The notes under the pieces: model-generated | The model's input: only the letters and a program-made list of their open reading frames with translations | The model's database searches: none | What the model was told of the DNA's origin: nothing | Made by a program: the position numbers and the translations under genes | NCBI RefSeq assembly: GCF_000143415.4 | Contig: NW_003314368.1 | Location: forward strand, 268,792 to 332,791 | From: Selaginella moellendorffii | Taxonomy: Eukaryota; Streptophyta; Lycopodiopsida; Selaginellales; Selaginellaceae | Direction of reading: 5' to 3' | Length of the DNA: 64,000 bases | In this document: one piece after another, positions 45,700 to 57,094 of the stretch | Layout of the letters: each line of letters starts with the position of its first letter | Numbering within the stretch: position 1 is the stretch's first letter

Positions 45700-46391
45700 A
45701 GCTCGAGAGACTCTACCCTAGGAGAATGCAAGCAGCGGGAGGCAGTGGCGCCTGGAGATCCAAGGCGCTCGAGCTAGACGATACCTGGCGATGATCATCG
45801 CGGCGCTGGGCTGCGCGTCGGCGCTCGTCCTCTAATCGCAGACTTAGGTTTGGAGCAAAATATTTTTTCCGGGAGAGGAATATACACGCGAATATTTTCG
45901 TTAGGGATATAGCCGGTGGCGCGACCGGCGGCCACGCTTGTGAGTCTCCGCCGGCCGACGGGCGACGGCTCCTTCCGGTCTCCGCCCGTCCATTCGAAAA
46001 CGACAGCACAAAGACACCGGCATTGCCGTCGGATGGGGACATCCAACGGCCACGATCGCCCCCTCGATGGAGTGGCTACTCTACCACCGAGAATCAAATG
46101 TGTGCAAACACCACACCACACCTCTCCCATCCCACTTCCTCCCAAAGAGAGAAAAAACTCTTTTTTTTTTCTCTCTTTCTCCTCCATCGCTCCTCCATCG
46201 CGCACCGATGCGATGCGTCGTCTCCATGGTCTGATTAAAACCCATCCCTTCCGTCACTCGAGAGCACCGCTGTAGCATCACTGACTGCTTCCCATGATCG
46301 CAGTGAAGATTCTCCCTGTAGCAGCGACGAGCAATCCGTCAAGGTCGGAGTTTTCGTGAGAGCACTGGATCCATACCCCAATTCGCCGAGC
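45700..46391. promoter_or_regulatory. Divergent promoter region between RS-rich and trihelix genes
   Basis: 692 bp between two opposed starts. The trihelix side has a pyrimidine-rich tract (ctctttttttttctctcttt, about 46158-46178). No clear TATA box on either side. The open frames here have no family resemblance and are not called. Confidence 0.5.
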
Positions 46392-47669
46392 ATGGAGCAG
46401 CAGCCTGATCTTCCAGCGACCAGAGAGATCGACCCAGCAGCGACGACGACGACGACGACGACGATGGCGATCTCATCACCGCCACTTCCACCACCATCGC
46501 TAGCAGCGCCGGGAAGAAGCCCATCACTGGCAGCCACCACCAAGGTGAGCAACTGCAAGGAGAACGATGAGCCGAGTGTTAGAAAGGACAGGGAGGAGTG
46601 GAGCGAGGCGGCCATATCGACGCTCATAGATGCTTACACTGCCAAGTATGGCCAATTGAACGGCAAGGGGCTGCGGAGCAAGGACTGGGCCGAGGTCGTG
46701 GACACAGTCAACAGCAACCAAAAGTCGGCTAAGACGGTGGAGCATTGCCGGAACAAAATGGACACGCTTACCAAGCGCTACAAGTCGGAGAAGAAGAACA
46801 AGCTGTCCGGAGCCGAGAGCTCCTGGCCGTGGTATGACAAGATGGAGATCATACGGGGCTGCTCTCCGGGAAAATCTGTCACTGCTGCCGCCGCTGCTGC
46901 TGCTGCTGCTGCGGCCGCTGCCGCCGCTGCTGCCTCGGCAAGTAACAGCAACATCAGCAAAGCTTTTGTGGGAGTTATTCCTCCTGGAAAGGAGAGGATT
47001 AGAAACAAGAGAGGGAAGAAAGTAATCCTGAGCAACAGCGAAGACGCGTCAGTCCAGAGCCAGAGCGAGAAAAACAAGGAAGGTACTTACCCGCCGGTAA
47101 AGCCAGTGGTCGTAGTAGCACCATCGCCAGGAGGAGGAATACCAGCACCAGCAGCTCCGCCACCACCACCACCGAGTTTAAGCTTTAGCAAAGTTGATGG
47201 ACCCGGTTTCAAGCCTGAAATACCGACTGCCCCGTATGCCAGGATGGATTCATCCACTGCTCACCCAAACTTTCACATCCCGGCAGCCATTCCTGCTTGG
47301 CATAACTCTCCAGGAGCGGCACCACCACCACCACCACCAGCGGTAACATTTCCTCAAGTAGCGGCGGCGGCGGCAGCGGCAGCGGCAGCAGCTGCTAGAG
47401 AACAGCAAGCCACTGGTAACAGCTTGGACGGAGGAATAAGCACTGACCACCTCTCGAGAAGTATTCTGGAGCTAGCAGGAAGCATGAGGAGCTCGGCGGG
47501 GAACTTAGCCAGCAGCATAAACGGGTTTACGGAAGTGTACGCCAGAATCGAGATTGCCAAGATGGAAATGCTGAAGGAGCTGGAGCTGAAACGGATGCAA
47601 GTACAGCTTGAGACTGCCGAGATTCTTAGCCGCAAGAGGAAGCGGGACAGTTCTTCCGATCCTGAGTAA
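46392..47669 (+). CDS. Trihelix transcription factor, SIP1 (ASIL/ENAP-like) clade
   Basis: Intronless, 425 residues. The ATG at 46392 is the first one before the conserved domain; the frame upstream lacks an ATG. The trihelix Myb-like domain (about residues 66-156) shows REEWSEAAISTLIDAY, GLRSKDWAEVVDTVN and TVEHCRNKMDTLTKRYKSEK, with a fourth helix WPWYDKMEII. A polyalanine tract (165-182), basic stretch (RIRNKRGKKV), polyproline runs and a second polyalanine run follow. A C-terminal coiled coil comes next (YARIEIAKMEMLKELELKRM). It ends with a nuclear-type basic motif SRKRKRDSS. SIP1-clade proteins bind GT-type DNA elements and act as repressors or chromatin adaptors; the specific target here is unknown. 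Its homopolymer codons (GCN, CCN) explain the long antisense frames. Confidence 0.9.
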   Translation: MEQQPDLPATREIDPAATTTTTTTMAISSPPLPPPSLAAPGRSPSLAATTKVSNCKENDEPSVRKDREEWSEAAISTLIDAYTAKYGQLNGKGLRSKDWAEVVDTVNSNQKSAKTVEHCRNKMDTLTKRYKSEKKNKLSGAESSWPWYDKMEIIRGCSPGKSVTAAAAAAAAAAAAAAAAASASNSNISKAFVGVIPPGKERIRNKRGKKVILSNSEDASVQSQSEKNKEGTYPPVKPVVVVAPSPGGGIPAPAAPPPPPPSLSFSKVDGPGFKPEIPTAPYARMDSSTAHPNFHIPAAIPAWHNSPGAAPPPPPPAVTFPQVAAAAAAAAAAAAREQQATGNSLDGGISTDHLSRSILELAGSMRSSAGNLASSINGFTEVYARIEIAKMEMLKELELKRMQVQLETAEILSRKRKRDSSSDPE

Positions 47670-47838
47670 TAGTATGTATATGTAAGAAAGATATATAGGC
47701 TGCCGCTGTGAGTTTTTGTAATGAAATTTTCCTCACAGGAAATAAAAAAACCAGTGATCTGTTTCGATTTTCAAGACGTTCAGGTACCTGGCGGACGAGC
47801 AATCTCTCATCAAATTATACCAAAAAACCTTTCTCGAT

Positions 47839-49995
47839 TTAAGGTGCCATCTTGGCGACAATCTCTCTCATCACTGACTTTGGAGCTGCACAACATGATT
47901 CAGTGGATCAACTCAAGTACGAAACAAACTGGAAAGAAGAAAACTACCTGGCTGGCCGGTAAAAAGTTCAAACTGCCCAATTGCTTGTCGTATAAACATT
48001 TCCAAGCCGCTTACGACGACTGCACCGGATTCTTTAGCTTCTCGCAGCAGCCTGGTCTCAAGAGGCGTGTAAACCGCATCAAAAACCACACTATATCCTT
48101 TGAGAGCGGCCTGATCAGGAGAAGAGAGGTAAGCACGCGATGTAAGAATCTAGTCTGGCCATGCCTTTGGTATCGGAGTGTCTTGAACGTTTGGCTGCAT
48201 ACCAACCGAGGTCGAATTCGCTAGTATCATGCCATTTTCCGGCTGAAAACTGCTCAACGTTTCCAATGAAATGGCTTCTGCTCCAACTGATTCAGCAAGC
48301 ACCTTTGCCCTCTCTTATCACAGACCAAAACGAAGTCAGCAAGCAGGAGTTCCACGACGGAATCATTAAAGTACCAAAATTCCGATTCGCAATCACAACT
48401 CTGGCCCCTCTGTGCTTCGCTCCAAAAGCAAGAGCCTTCCCAGCACCCCCGGCTCCGATAACTACGCAAAGCTTGCCAGAAAGCGGCTGGCTACCGTGGT
48501 ATCCACTTTCTTCCCTTTCCAATCAACAAGGCAGGACAAGACAATCAGAACCGCGCCATCAAACTCAAAATTCAACAATACCTCGAACACCGTCTTCTAT
48601 AGCAGAAATGGCAGCTTCACAGTCTGTGTTGTAGCCAACAAATTTGCCATCTGCCCTTCTAATGATTGTGTTGACTGCTCCAATGGCCTGCATGCTTTCA
48701 AATCAATATAAAAAAACACGAAGACTGAGTTTCAAAACCTTTGCGGAAGATTCAACCTCATCACAGCATTTCAAAGCATCTTCCTTGAATGGGATCGTAA
48801 CACTAGAAACAAAAAGATGAGAAGAAAAAAAGATGGTCCGGGAATGTCAAGTACCTGAAGCCACCGAAATCTGGCGCGGAGTACACCGACAGAAATTCAG
48901 CAAGGTTGTCCACCAAAAATGGAAGATAAACAGCATTGTATCCGATCGCTTCAAAAGCTGGATTGTGAAGATATGGACCTTTGCTGTGACCAACGGGGTT
49001 GCCTATGATTCCATAGACACGAGTATCACAGTCCATCTCACGCAGCCGATAGGTTCGAACGAGATCAGTCAGCGTTGGCTGGCCAGGAGCCGATTCTTTG
49101 CCAGAAGAAAGCGTACCGAATGTCAAAAAGCCTCCAAACTTTGGTGACAGCAACCTGCTTATGAGACCCTTCTGTCCCATAACGAGCGCAATCGTTGGGA
49201 CCTTCAAAGAAAGCTAGCTTAACAAGCAGGATTTCTTTCGCTGGAACTTTGAAGACTTACCTGCGTATGAGCCAGCACCCGAAACACATTCGCGGAATCC
49301 ACCACGTTGTTTGCAGTAGTGACAAACTTGATTATATCGGCACCAGTGGCTTGCATCCTTGCGACAAGACGTCCAATCTCCTCGGAGGAAGGAGTGGTGT
49401 GATAGTTGTGGTTGGAGACTATAATTCTGGTGCTGGACGAGCTCCGCTTGGAACTTTGGCTGGCTATGAAATCCTCGGCCACCTGGAAGAACAAAAAACT
49501 ATCTTAGAAACATTCTACGTTGTTACAAAAGAGAAGGACAAAACAACTATCTTCTACGTTAGAAGCTTAAAATCACCTGGAGCTCGACGTCGATGAAATC
49601 GGCTTGTAGCTCGATTGCCAGGCTCAATGCAGCCACTCGCGCAGCCTCATCGCCTTCGTACAAACCTCCTTCCCAATTCGGCCTGTAGATCTGAGAGCAT
49701 TCGTGATTTCCACAGGAAAATATAAATTCTCTCACCTATAGGTGATAATCACCGGCAAGACCCTGCCCTCGATCAATCGCGGCAAATCCACCCTCGGCTG
49801 GAAGCTGTTGATGTAATCCACTCGCAATTCCACCACATCGGCCCCGGATGCCTTCGCAGCCTTGATCTGATGCAGCATTTCTTCCACGGACTCGGCGACG
49901 AGCGGCGCGCAGAGCATCGTCCCATTTTGTGGAGGCGACATCGCTAGATCAGAGATCCTCGTCGTCGCCAATCCTCCTCCAGACAGATAATCCAT
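47839..49995 (-). CDS. DQD/SDH: Bifunctional 3-dehydroquinate dehydratase / shikimate dehydrogenase
   Basis: Ten exons: 49995-49736, 49682-49577, 49482-49261, 49201-48855, 48802-48739, 48687-48582, 48509-48375, 48313-48165, 48110-47948 and 47885-47839. All phases fit, giving 532 residues. The type I dehydratase half has TYRPNWEGG, the catalytic His in NHNYH (H147) and the Schiff-base Lys in GADIIKF (K174). The shikimate dehydrogenase half has GNPVGHSKGPYLHN, catalytic K318 (SVTIPFKED) and D355 (GYNTD), the NADP fold GAGGAGKA, and ends SVMREIVAKMAP. It catalyses steps 3 and 4 of the shikimate pathway, leading to aromatic amino acids. The N-terminus is short (about 30 residues before LCAPLVAESVEEM) and not clearly a plastid transit peptide. 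Intron 8 (48111-48164) needs a GC donor, AAG|GCATGG. A telo-box touches the start codon. Confidence 0.94.
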
Positions 49996-50004
49996 AAACC
50001 CTAA
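49996..50004 (-). promoter_or_regulatory. Telo-box at the DQD/SDH start
   Basis: On the minus strand TTAGGGTTT lies directly before the ATG. It is likely in the leader or near the transcription start. Confidence 0.5.
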
Positions 50005-50205
50005 GAGGACGGACTTTGAGCCGCCATTTCGCTACTCTGGTCAAGAACAAAGAATATGTTTGTTAGCTCTTTCGATTGGAATTCTTTACTACAAAGCAAA
50101 CATACCTCTTTCTCCTTCCTAGAAAGGATTGTTTCCAAAACTTACAAAGAAGATGAGAGCTTCCAACTTACAGAATGGACACCAAAGTCGAAGATAGCGT
50201 TCTCT

Positions 50206-53200
50206 CTAAACACAGATCTTCAAGTGACCGTCCTCGGTGCCGATGACAAATTGGCGTGAAAATGGCAGCACGCTGATGGTGTGAATCGTTGACAGATTTC
50301 TGCCACTGCGATCCGGAAGATAGACTTTTCTAGGCGTTATTTTTTGACTGGAATGACCCTGAAAGAGAACATAGCTTAAAAAAAAAACCATTCGAATACA
50401 AAAACCTTTACCAGTTTCGAGAACGAGGAAACTCCAATCTTGTTTCCAGCAGCTGAGAGTATGTTGCCTCCCCACAAAGCGAAGCTCGCCACTGCGTCTC
50501 TGTGGCCTTGAAACGTCTGTAGCTGAAGGGGCCAGCTTCTGGAAACACGAAGCACGGAAACTCGAGTAACTCACAGCAATAAAAGAAAGCACAAAGAACT
50601 CACTTCCGGAGATCCCATACTGATAGTGTTTTATCCAAGGAGCTAGAAACGAGATAATACTCCTCCAGGGGCGCAAGCTAGAATGAAACTCCATGAGAAA
50701 GATACGAAAGAAGAAAGTACGTTACTTACGTTTGTGATTTCAGCTCCATGAGCTCGCCAGCTTCCAATCACACTTCCACTTCTGGCATCAAGAATACTGC
50801 AATGTCCAGAATTGAAACCGACGCCTATCCAAGAAGAGAAACACTTCGATTTCTCTTCAGGGGCTTCTCGAGACGAAGATGTCACCGACGAGACGAACGA
50901 AGAAACTGAGGTTTCTGATGAAGTTTCACAGCGCCAGGAAAACAGCTGGCGACTTGTAACAGGATCTACAAACCTGCAAATCGGGAAAACAAGAAACGAT
51001 GTCCGAAGCTCGTCAAAATTTTCAAGCTCACCTGAGATGGCCATTAGTCGTTCCAATCGCAAGCTTCGTCTCTGCCTCCATGAAATGCATGAAGGTGTAA
51101 GCATTTCCAGCCGATAGTGTCCCATTCGTCAAGCTCATATCAGCAACTTCACTCTGTCTCAAAGAACCGGAGATTGAAGTTTCATCCAGCAGGGCCAAAC
51201 GTTTTCCTGTTTCGGAATTCCAGATGTGAAGCATACCATCACACGAGCCAACTCTTTCGAATCCTTGAAAGACACATATATCGTTCACGGCCTGGAAACA
51301 AAGAAGTCAGCATCGCTAAGTTTTCAGCTGCTATTTACCTCTTCGTGACCAGAATACTCCGTGATACATTCTACAGATGAGAGGTCCCACTTTCGAGCGA
51401 CAGATCTTCCACGTAAACCACCAGCCGAAAAAATCACAGTCTCGTCGCCTCCAAGTCGTGAGACTTTTACAGTGCCACTATGAGCACGCCAGGAATGTGC
51501 GACGATCCCATTTAGCTTCCATGACTGCTCGTCTTTCGTACCGGCGTGCGCCACTCCAATTCTACTCTTGTTGTTTGACTCGGCACCACCACGAGTTTCG
51601 TCATGAGTCGGCACCCAGAACCATGGCTCCTCGTTTGGTTTCACGACTAATTCTTGATCGTGGTTGCGAGAAGTAAAAGAGCCCGTCCACTTTGCAGCCT
51701 GGGATTGCGGAATAGACCATCCTACACCATTGAGTAGGAGGTTGGCAGGACTAAAGCTTCCAGTGTTTGAAGACTCTTCTACGGGCAAAGCTTCTGTAGA
51801 ATGAGTGAACTGTCTGCTAGTGTCTGTCCACTGCAACAAAACTCCCACAATAAACTTACGACGGAGCCAACTCAAACTGCATACCTTCCAATCATATTTC
51901 TTTGCAAGGCTTTGTTCCAGAACAAGCCATGTCGGGAAAGACTGACGAACTCTCTCAATTCCCAAGAGTGATGCCAATTCAGAATACAACAAATATCTGA
52001 ACGACATCAGTTATGTCAGTAAGGAAGAACCAAAAGAGAAAAAAACATACGCAAGGTCCAGTTCCTCGGAAATGTTGCTGTACGCAAGGGCATGAAAGAA
52101 CTCTTTGAATTGCGGCATGACGTGTAGAAAAGTAAGCTCTGGTCCACTTCGTCTACAAGCGGCTAAAATACTTTTTGCTGCGGACTGCAAAAAGGAAAAA
52201 AAAAAAAAAAGTGACACCAACAAAACAAAAGGTTTGAACAACCTGACGAAAGCGATGTGGCAAATTCTTTTGCTGGAAAATTTTGTAGAGGAAATTGTTA
52301 GGTTCCTGCACAAGAAATCGATAAACGCAAGCTTGGAGTAAATCTTAGGTACCTGCAATAACTCTCTCGATACGGAAACTGGATTCAATAGCAATACGAG
52401 ACGACTTAACACGGTCAAGGCATCAGCCGCTGCCAATAAACGCCAGCTTTGTGTTGGTGCAGTCTTATGTGTTAATGGCTCAATACTGAGCATGAGAACG
52501 TACTTCAAAGGTGGAAGCCAATGCTTGATAATTGCCTCTGGTCCAAATTTCTCGCCTGAAACAGCATAATTCAAAACGAAGAAGAATGTAAAACAAAAGA
52601 AAGTGCCTGACTGACCGATTTCTACAAGAGAATCAACTCCATGCACAGTGATGTCACGTCCCAATGACTGCAAGAGTGGCCGAATTGTCTAGGAAACAAA
52701 AGAACTACGTTAATGAGTTTCTGACCAATTCAACAGTTAATCCTTTTACCTGGTTCAGTGTGACTGGCAATCCCAACTCTTGGCAAGTTTCCACCAAAAC
52801 AAGTGATGCTGCACTCGCTTGCTGGCTTTCGGGCGAACGTAGAACACTGAGCACTATAAGCGAGTGGAAGTGCTGCAAATACACGTGTGTACCAAGGAGT
52901 CGTCTCAAGTTTCTGATGAATGAAGATCCAAGTAATCCAGCTTTCAACTGAGCATCAGCATCGTTTTCCTGCAAAAAACAATACAAGAAATAAATAATCT
53001 GATGCCATAGATTTATGCCATCAGTTCAGACTTACTTGCAAAATGCTTTGCACGACTGGCAAAAGTAGACGCCTTGAAGCCTGTTGCTTGAGAACTTGAA
53101 GCAAAGATTTCAGCAGGATAATTACTGCCATAGGATCGAGATCATTGTAAGGATGGGCGATGACAGACAAACAAGCCGGTGCACAAAGCTCGGAAGCAAC

Positions 53201-55603
53201 TGGTCCCATGAGAGCAAACGCAGACTGTTGAGCCATTTTCGCTGCATAGAACAGGCGGTCGTGGTTGCTGGCTAGAAAATGAAACGAAGAAAGGAATGTG
53301 TAAGCTGACCGAACTACCGGAGGGAAAAACGGTGACTCTAGCAACTTCTCAGCGCTTGGCCGTCTAGAAAAGAAACAAATGCCCGTTAGATGAGCTGACA
53401 AAAAAATCAAAAAGGAAATCTACCTCTTGATGTCCGCGGCGAGAGTTGTTTCCACGACAATACGAACGTGAGGTGGAAGCTGATTTAGAGTTCCTGGAAG
53501 TGATTTCCTTTCCAGCCAAACTGCAGCACTGGTTGAATCAAAGAGCGGCTTTTGAAGAAAAATCTCTGCAACCAAGCATCCGATGCCGAATATGTCAGCA
53601 GCCTCGCTCTCCCGGATCGGCCTTAACACCGAAACTTCACGTTGCCATGCAACTAGTCTCTGATAAGATACGTTCTCGTCGTCGACGTCATCGTCCTGCT
53701 CGAAATGGAGCTTCTGGAAAAGCTCACCCCAGAGTTTCTCGTCGGACTCTGCGACGTTTCGCAATATCGCCTCGCAGGCGTTTGATGCAACTGGAGGATG
53801 ATCCGAGTTTGTAGAATTGTGTCCATCCGGATCGGGCACTGGTACACCATACCATGGAGACAAACTCCTTCCAGAACTGCAAAAGGACGCTGACTCCTCG
53901 AGCTGTTCCAAGAGGTTTTTCTTGGAGCTGGAAGTCATTCGCATAGGATGCGGCTTCGAAAACAGCTGCCGTCGTCCTGATGATCTCGGCATGCTCGGTG
54001 CTGTAGTTGAAAGCGTAACATTCTTCGCCAGAACAGCAGCTTCACCCGACAACTTATAACCAAAAGTGAGATCAATCCACTCGTGGAGCTGCCTCGAAAC
54101 ACGGTCACTCTCTAAAGCAGAACGGTGTAAACGGATAAAGTCCTCGGGATCTTCAGCCCAGCTTGGAACAGCAAGATCACCCATACCATGGTGTATCGAC
54201 CGGAAAACTTCTGGATCACTGTAAAATTCTGGAATGCACTCGTCCGGCGTCCAGTGGTACAGCCTTTGCATGTTCACTGGGTACTCGTTCGGCTCGTACA
54301 CTGAGCGCACAACTCGACGAAGTACCAGCAGCGGAAGCCTTCTAGCTTTGTAGATGCAGACCGCGAGCTCCGAAAGGCACTCGTCCGAGACGTGGTGTGG
54401 AATCTCGGCGGTGGCGTACGTAAAGTCGAGCTGCTCGTCCCCTTTGGCTAAGCGCCATTTGCTCTTCGTCAAGTCACGCCAGCCAGTGTCATTCTCTTGG
54501 TCGGGTTTTGCTGTGAAGTCTATCACCCACGGCATGACCGTATGAAAGCACCTGTCCCCCCATCTTCTTCCGGCCAGCCTGTTGAGAAGTAGAAGATAGT
54601 CGAAGTTGCTAAGCTCTCCCCGGAACCACTTCTTAAACTGGCTTCTCCACTCGAGCTCGTCTTCAACTAGAGAAGTCTCCGTTGTTGGATTAAATACTTC
54701 ACGACGTATAGAGGTCGTAGCGAATCCTGTAAGCCAACACCACATACTGCTCGTGATGAGCACGCTGGATGGAGTTATGTTTCCGTGAAAAACTTCCAGC
54801 TTGTGGCAATGAGCCAAACCGGCGATGATCTGATATAGAAAGAACCGCAGCTGCCAGTCATCTCCCAAGGCACCCGGGCTAAAATGTAAGAGCGAACGCA
54901 GCGTATATGGGGCTGGCGGAAAAACTAGATATAATGTCTCGTTCCCCAGGAACGCACCTGTGAGCGGCGCTATGCACGGATGACTACTGCCAAGACAAAG
55001 CTGGAGTAATCGCTGTTGATAATCTCCATCCCCTTCCCTTTCCTCTACAGCACTATTGCTCCTACTAAGATCCTTCAAACCACTTGAGAAAAACCTGGTT
55101 TTTTCGAGTGCCAATACGAGAGCTTCGAAGGACGCGTCTTCCAGAGTTGCATCTCTGTGTAGAACTTTCAGGAATTTGGAGAATGCTGCTAGAGGAGCTG
55201 AATCCCTGAGAGCGAAAAAGAGAAAAAAAATTAGTCATGGCTTATAAAGTATAGCTTCTGTTACCCGGGAGGAAGAGCAATAACACGCAAAACAAGTTCC
55301 ATTTTTGAATCTCCCCTGGCAGAAATCGAAGAGGTTTCAGCAACAAAAGTCACGAAATCTCTACAGCATACCATTTTTTCCGATCCAAAGTCGCTGTATC
55401 CACCTGAGATTTCCACCACCAAACGAGCTCTATCAATCGATCGATCAATCAAAGCTCTAGTTAATTACCTCGCAGAACAAATGCGCCCCAAACGGATACG
55501 GCGATCGAAAGAGGCCATGAGAAACGACCACATTCTTCGAGAAATCACGCTCCACGGCAGCGCGCAGCTCATCCAAGGACGCCGCGGCTCTCTTCTCCGC
55601 CAT
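50206..55603 (-). CDS. GFS12: Kinase-like/BEACH/WD40 protein, GFS12 (WDR81) family
   Basis: About 16 exons and 1,510 residues. Exon ends: 55603-55469, 55403-55265, 55205-53424, 53363-53036, 52968-52750, 52688-52616, 52555-52353, 52305-52243, 52184-52051, 51996-51885, 51830-51339, 51291-51032, 50973-50730, 50677-50604, 50538-50412 and 50358-50206. Exons 2-16 join in frame with GT-AG ends. A kinase-like N-lobe (HKLEVFHGNITPSSVLI) precedes a BEACH domain at about 280-495 (FDYLLLLNRLAGRRWGDRCF, LTKSKWRLAKGDEQLDFTY, YHWTPDECIPEFYSDPEVF). The kinase-like C-lobe (DIFGIGCLVAEIFLQKPLF, AADIKRRPSAEKLLESPFF), an alpha-helical middle and C-terminal WD40 repeats (KTLSVWDLRK, EDGHLKICV) follow. Catalytic HRD is HGN and the DFG position is LTGF, so it is a pseudokinase. 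In Arabidopsis GFS12 acts in endosomal and vacuolar protein sorting. The exon 1-2 join is out of frame as drawn and needs checking. Confidence 0.88.
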
Positions 55604-55606
55604 GAT

Positions 55607-55614
55607 AAACCCTA
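55607..55614 (-). promoter_or_regulatory. Telo-box at the GFS12-like start
   Basis: TAGGGTTT on the minus strand, four bases before the assumed ATG. Confidence 0.45.
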
Positions 55615-56457
55615 GAACAGCCAAGGAGCCCTAAAAACAGAGTGACGTTTTATCAAAATTTAAGCGGCATATTTAAAACTGGAGAATATTCTCTTTTAAA
55701 TCTGTTTTATGTCAGCCATTTTTAAATCTTTCCTAGGGCCATGGAATGGAGCTACGCTTTATTGGAGGAAAAGAGGTGGAAGAAAGGATGTGGATTGGTC
55801 AGATCGCTCAAGAAGCTACTTGGCGGGCTGCTGAGCTGCGTGATTGGCTGCGCCTCCCAGCTCATAACAGAGATCCTAGAAGATTCGTGCGGCAGTGCTT
55901 GTGTCTTGTGCGCTGACCTCCGTTGACCAATCGCCCCATGGCAGTCATCGGCGGTCAAAAGTAATGGTTGTGGTTGAATTTATAATACAAAGTGATGTGT
56001 GCTTGAGCAGGGCACTATTTTACCTCACACTCCTATATGGTCCCTTTCATTGATCTTGTTATTGTTTGCACGGGCTCTCATATAATAGGTTATCATGCTC
56101 AGCTAATGTGCATATAATTTTAGTTTAGCAACTTTGGAATTTTATATGGCTGTGTATCTTTATTTCTATTACCCATTAATGTTGGTGACATCTGCTGGAA
56201 TGTCCACTACATCAGTATGTTGTTAGTGTTGTTCGCACCCACAACACATAGTGATGAAGCATGAAACTCGTGGTTACACTATCGTATGTTGGATTGCCCT
56301 CTCAAAAATTCCAATTCTCACTTTGAAAGGTCATCCAGGGGAAAATCCACCCGACAATTATTGACTCCAGCTCCTTCTATACTATAGTAGCAAGGATATC
56401 GATCGATCAATATCCAGCATGATATTATCTTTGTAACATTTTGGGAGCTCACGTTGA
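55615..56457. other. Intergenic region, no gene seen
   Basis: Upstream DNA of the GFS12-like gene and the 3' flank of the SRPBCC gene. A short plus-strand frame at 55741-55926 has no family resemblance and is not called. Confidence 0.5.
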
Positions 56458-56937
56458 TTAGTAAGATCGCGCGGCAGCCTCGAGATAGCCAATGTAGGTG
56501 AATAGAACACTCGTGAGGCGGCCGATAACCTTTTCCTGGGACGCTCCCTCCATGGGGCTCAGCTCAAACGACCACTCCACGGTGTTATGCCCGTCCGGCC
56601 CTCCCAAAACTCTCATGGTGGCGACGTAGTCCTCCATTCCCAAGTTGGACTCTATCAGCGCATAGGAGATGGTGTGGCTGGATTCGTCCATGGTCAGGAG
56701 CTTCTCCTTGGCCCACGATTTGCGACCGTCGCATCCGGTGGACGAGCCCTCGACGTAGCGGACGCTGCCGGGCGCGCGGGGGTGATCGCCCGCGATCCAG
56801 CGGCAGACATGGAGGGCTGGGATCCACTGGTGGAGATTGCAGTAGTCGGAAGCGACGGCCCACAGGCGCTCGATTGGAGCGGAGACGACCTTGCGAGTGC
56901 TGCCGCGCCACTTGTAACGAGAGCTTGAAGAAGACAT
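56458..56937 (-). CDS. SRPBCC (Bet v 1-fold) protein, lachrymatory-factor-synthase-like
   Basis: Intronless, 159 residues. The ATG at 56937 is chosen because upstream codons are a GA-repeat leader and the domain starts right after it. YKWRGSTRKVVSAPIERLWA, DYCNLHQWIPALHVC and PGSVRYVEG match the N-terminal half of the START/polyketide-cyclase-like family that includes onion lachrymatory factor synthase and, more distantly, ABA receptors. The C-terminal helix (EKVIGRLTSVLFTYIGYLEA) closes the pocket. The ABA-receptor gate and latch signatures (SGLPA, HRL) are not present, so I favour the synthase-like group with unknown ligand or substrate. It is divergent from the F-box gene. Confidence 0.78.
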   Translation of the reverse strand: MSSSSSRYKWRGSTRKVVSAPIERLWAVASDYCNLHQWIPALHVCRWIAGDHPRAPGSVRYVEGSSTGCDGRKSWAKEKLLTMDESSHTISYALIESNLGMEDYVATMRVLGGPDGHNTVEWSFELSPMEGASQEKVIGRLTSVLFTYIGYLEAAARSY

Positions 56938-56955
56938 GATTCTTACAAGAACTCC

Positions 56956-56957
56956 AC

Positions 56958-56992
<35 letters not shown>

Positions 56993-57012
56993 GAGCGAGA
57001 GAGCGAGCGAGC
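56956..57012. repeat. GA microsatellite in the SRPBCC gene leader
   Basis: An almost pure (GA)n/(TC)n tract with GAGC variants, 20-75 bp upstream of the ATG. On the gene strand it is CT-rich, as in many plant 5' leaders. Confidence 0.85.
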
Positions 57013-57085
57013 GCTTGAGAGAAGGAAAACGCAGAGCTCTAATGCTATGGAGGAGCTTGGGAGGAGCTTTGCGGGAGTGAAAAGA

Positions 57086-57094
57086 ATTAAATAG
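57086..57094 (-). promoter_or_regulatory. TATA-like box of the SRPBCC gene
   Basis: CTATTTAAT on the minus strand, about 150 bp upstream of the ATG and upstream of the CT-rich leader. The position is sensible; the core is weaker than TATATAA. Confidence 0.5.

Noticed and set aside
44830-45777. 315-codon antisense ORF across RS-rich exon 1
   Set aside because: Mirror of Arg/Asp/Ser codons; hydrophobic composition is a reading-frame artefact.
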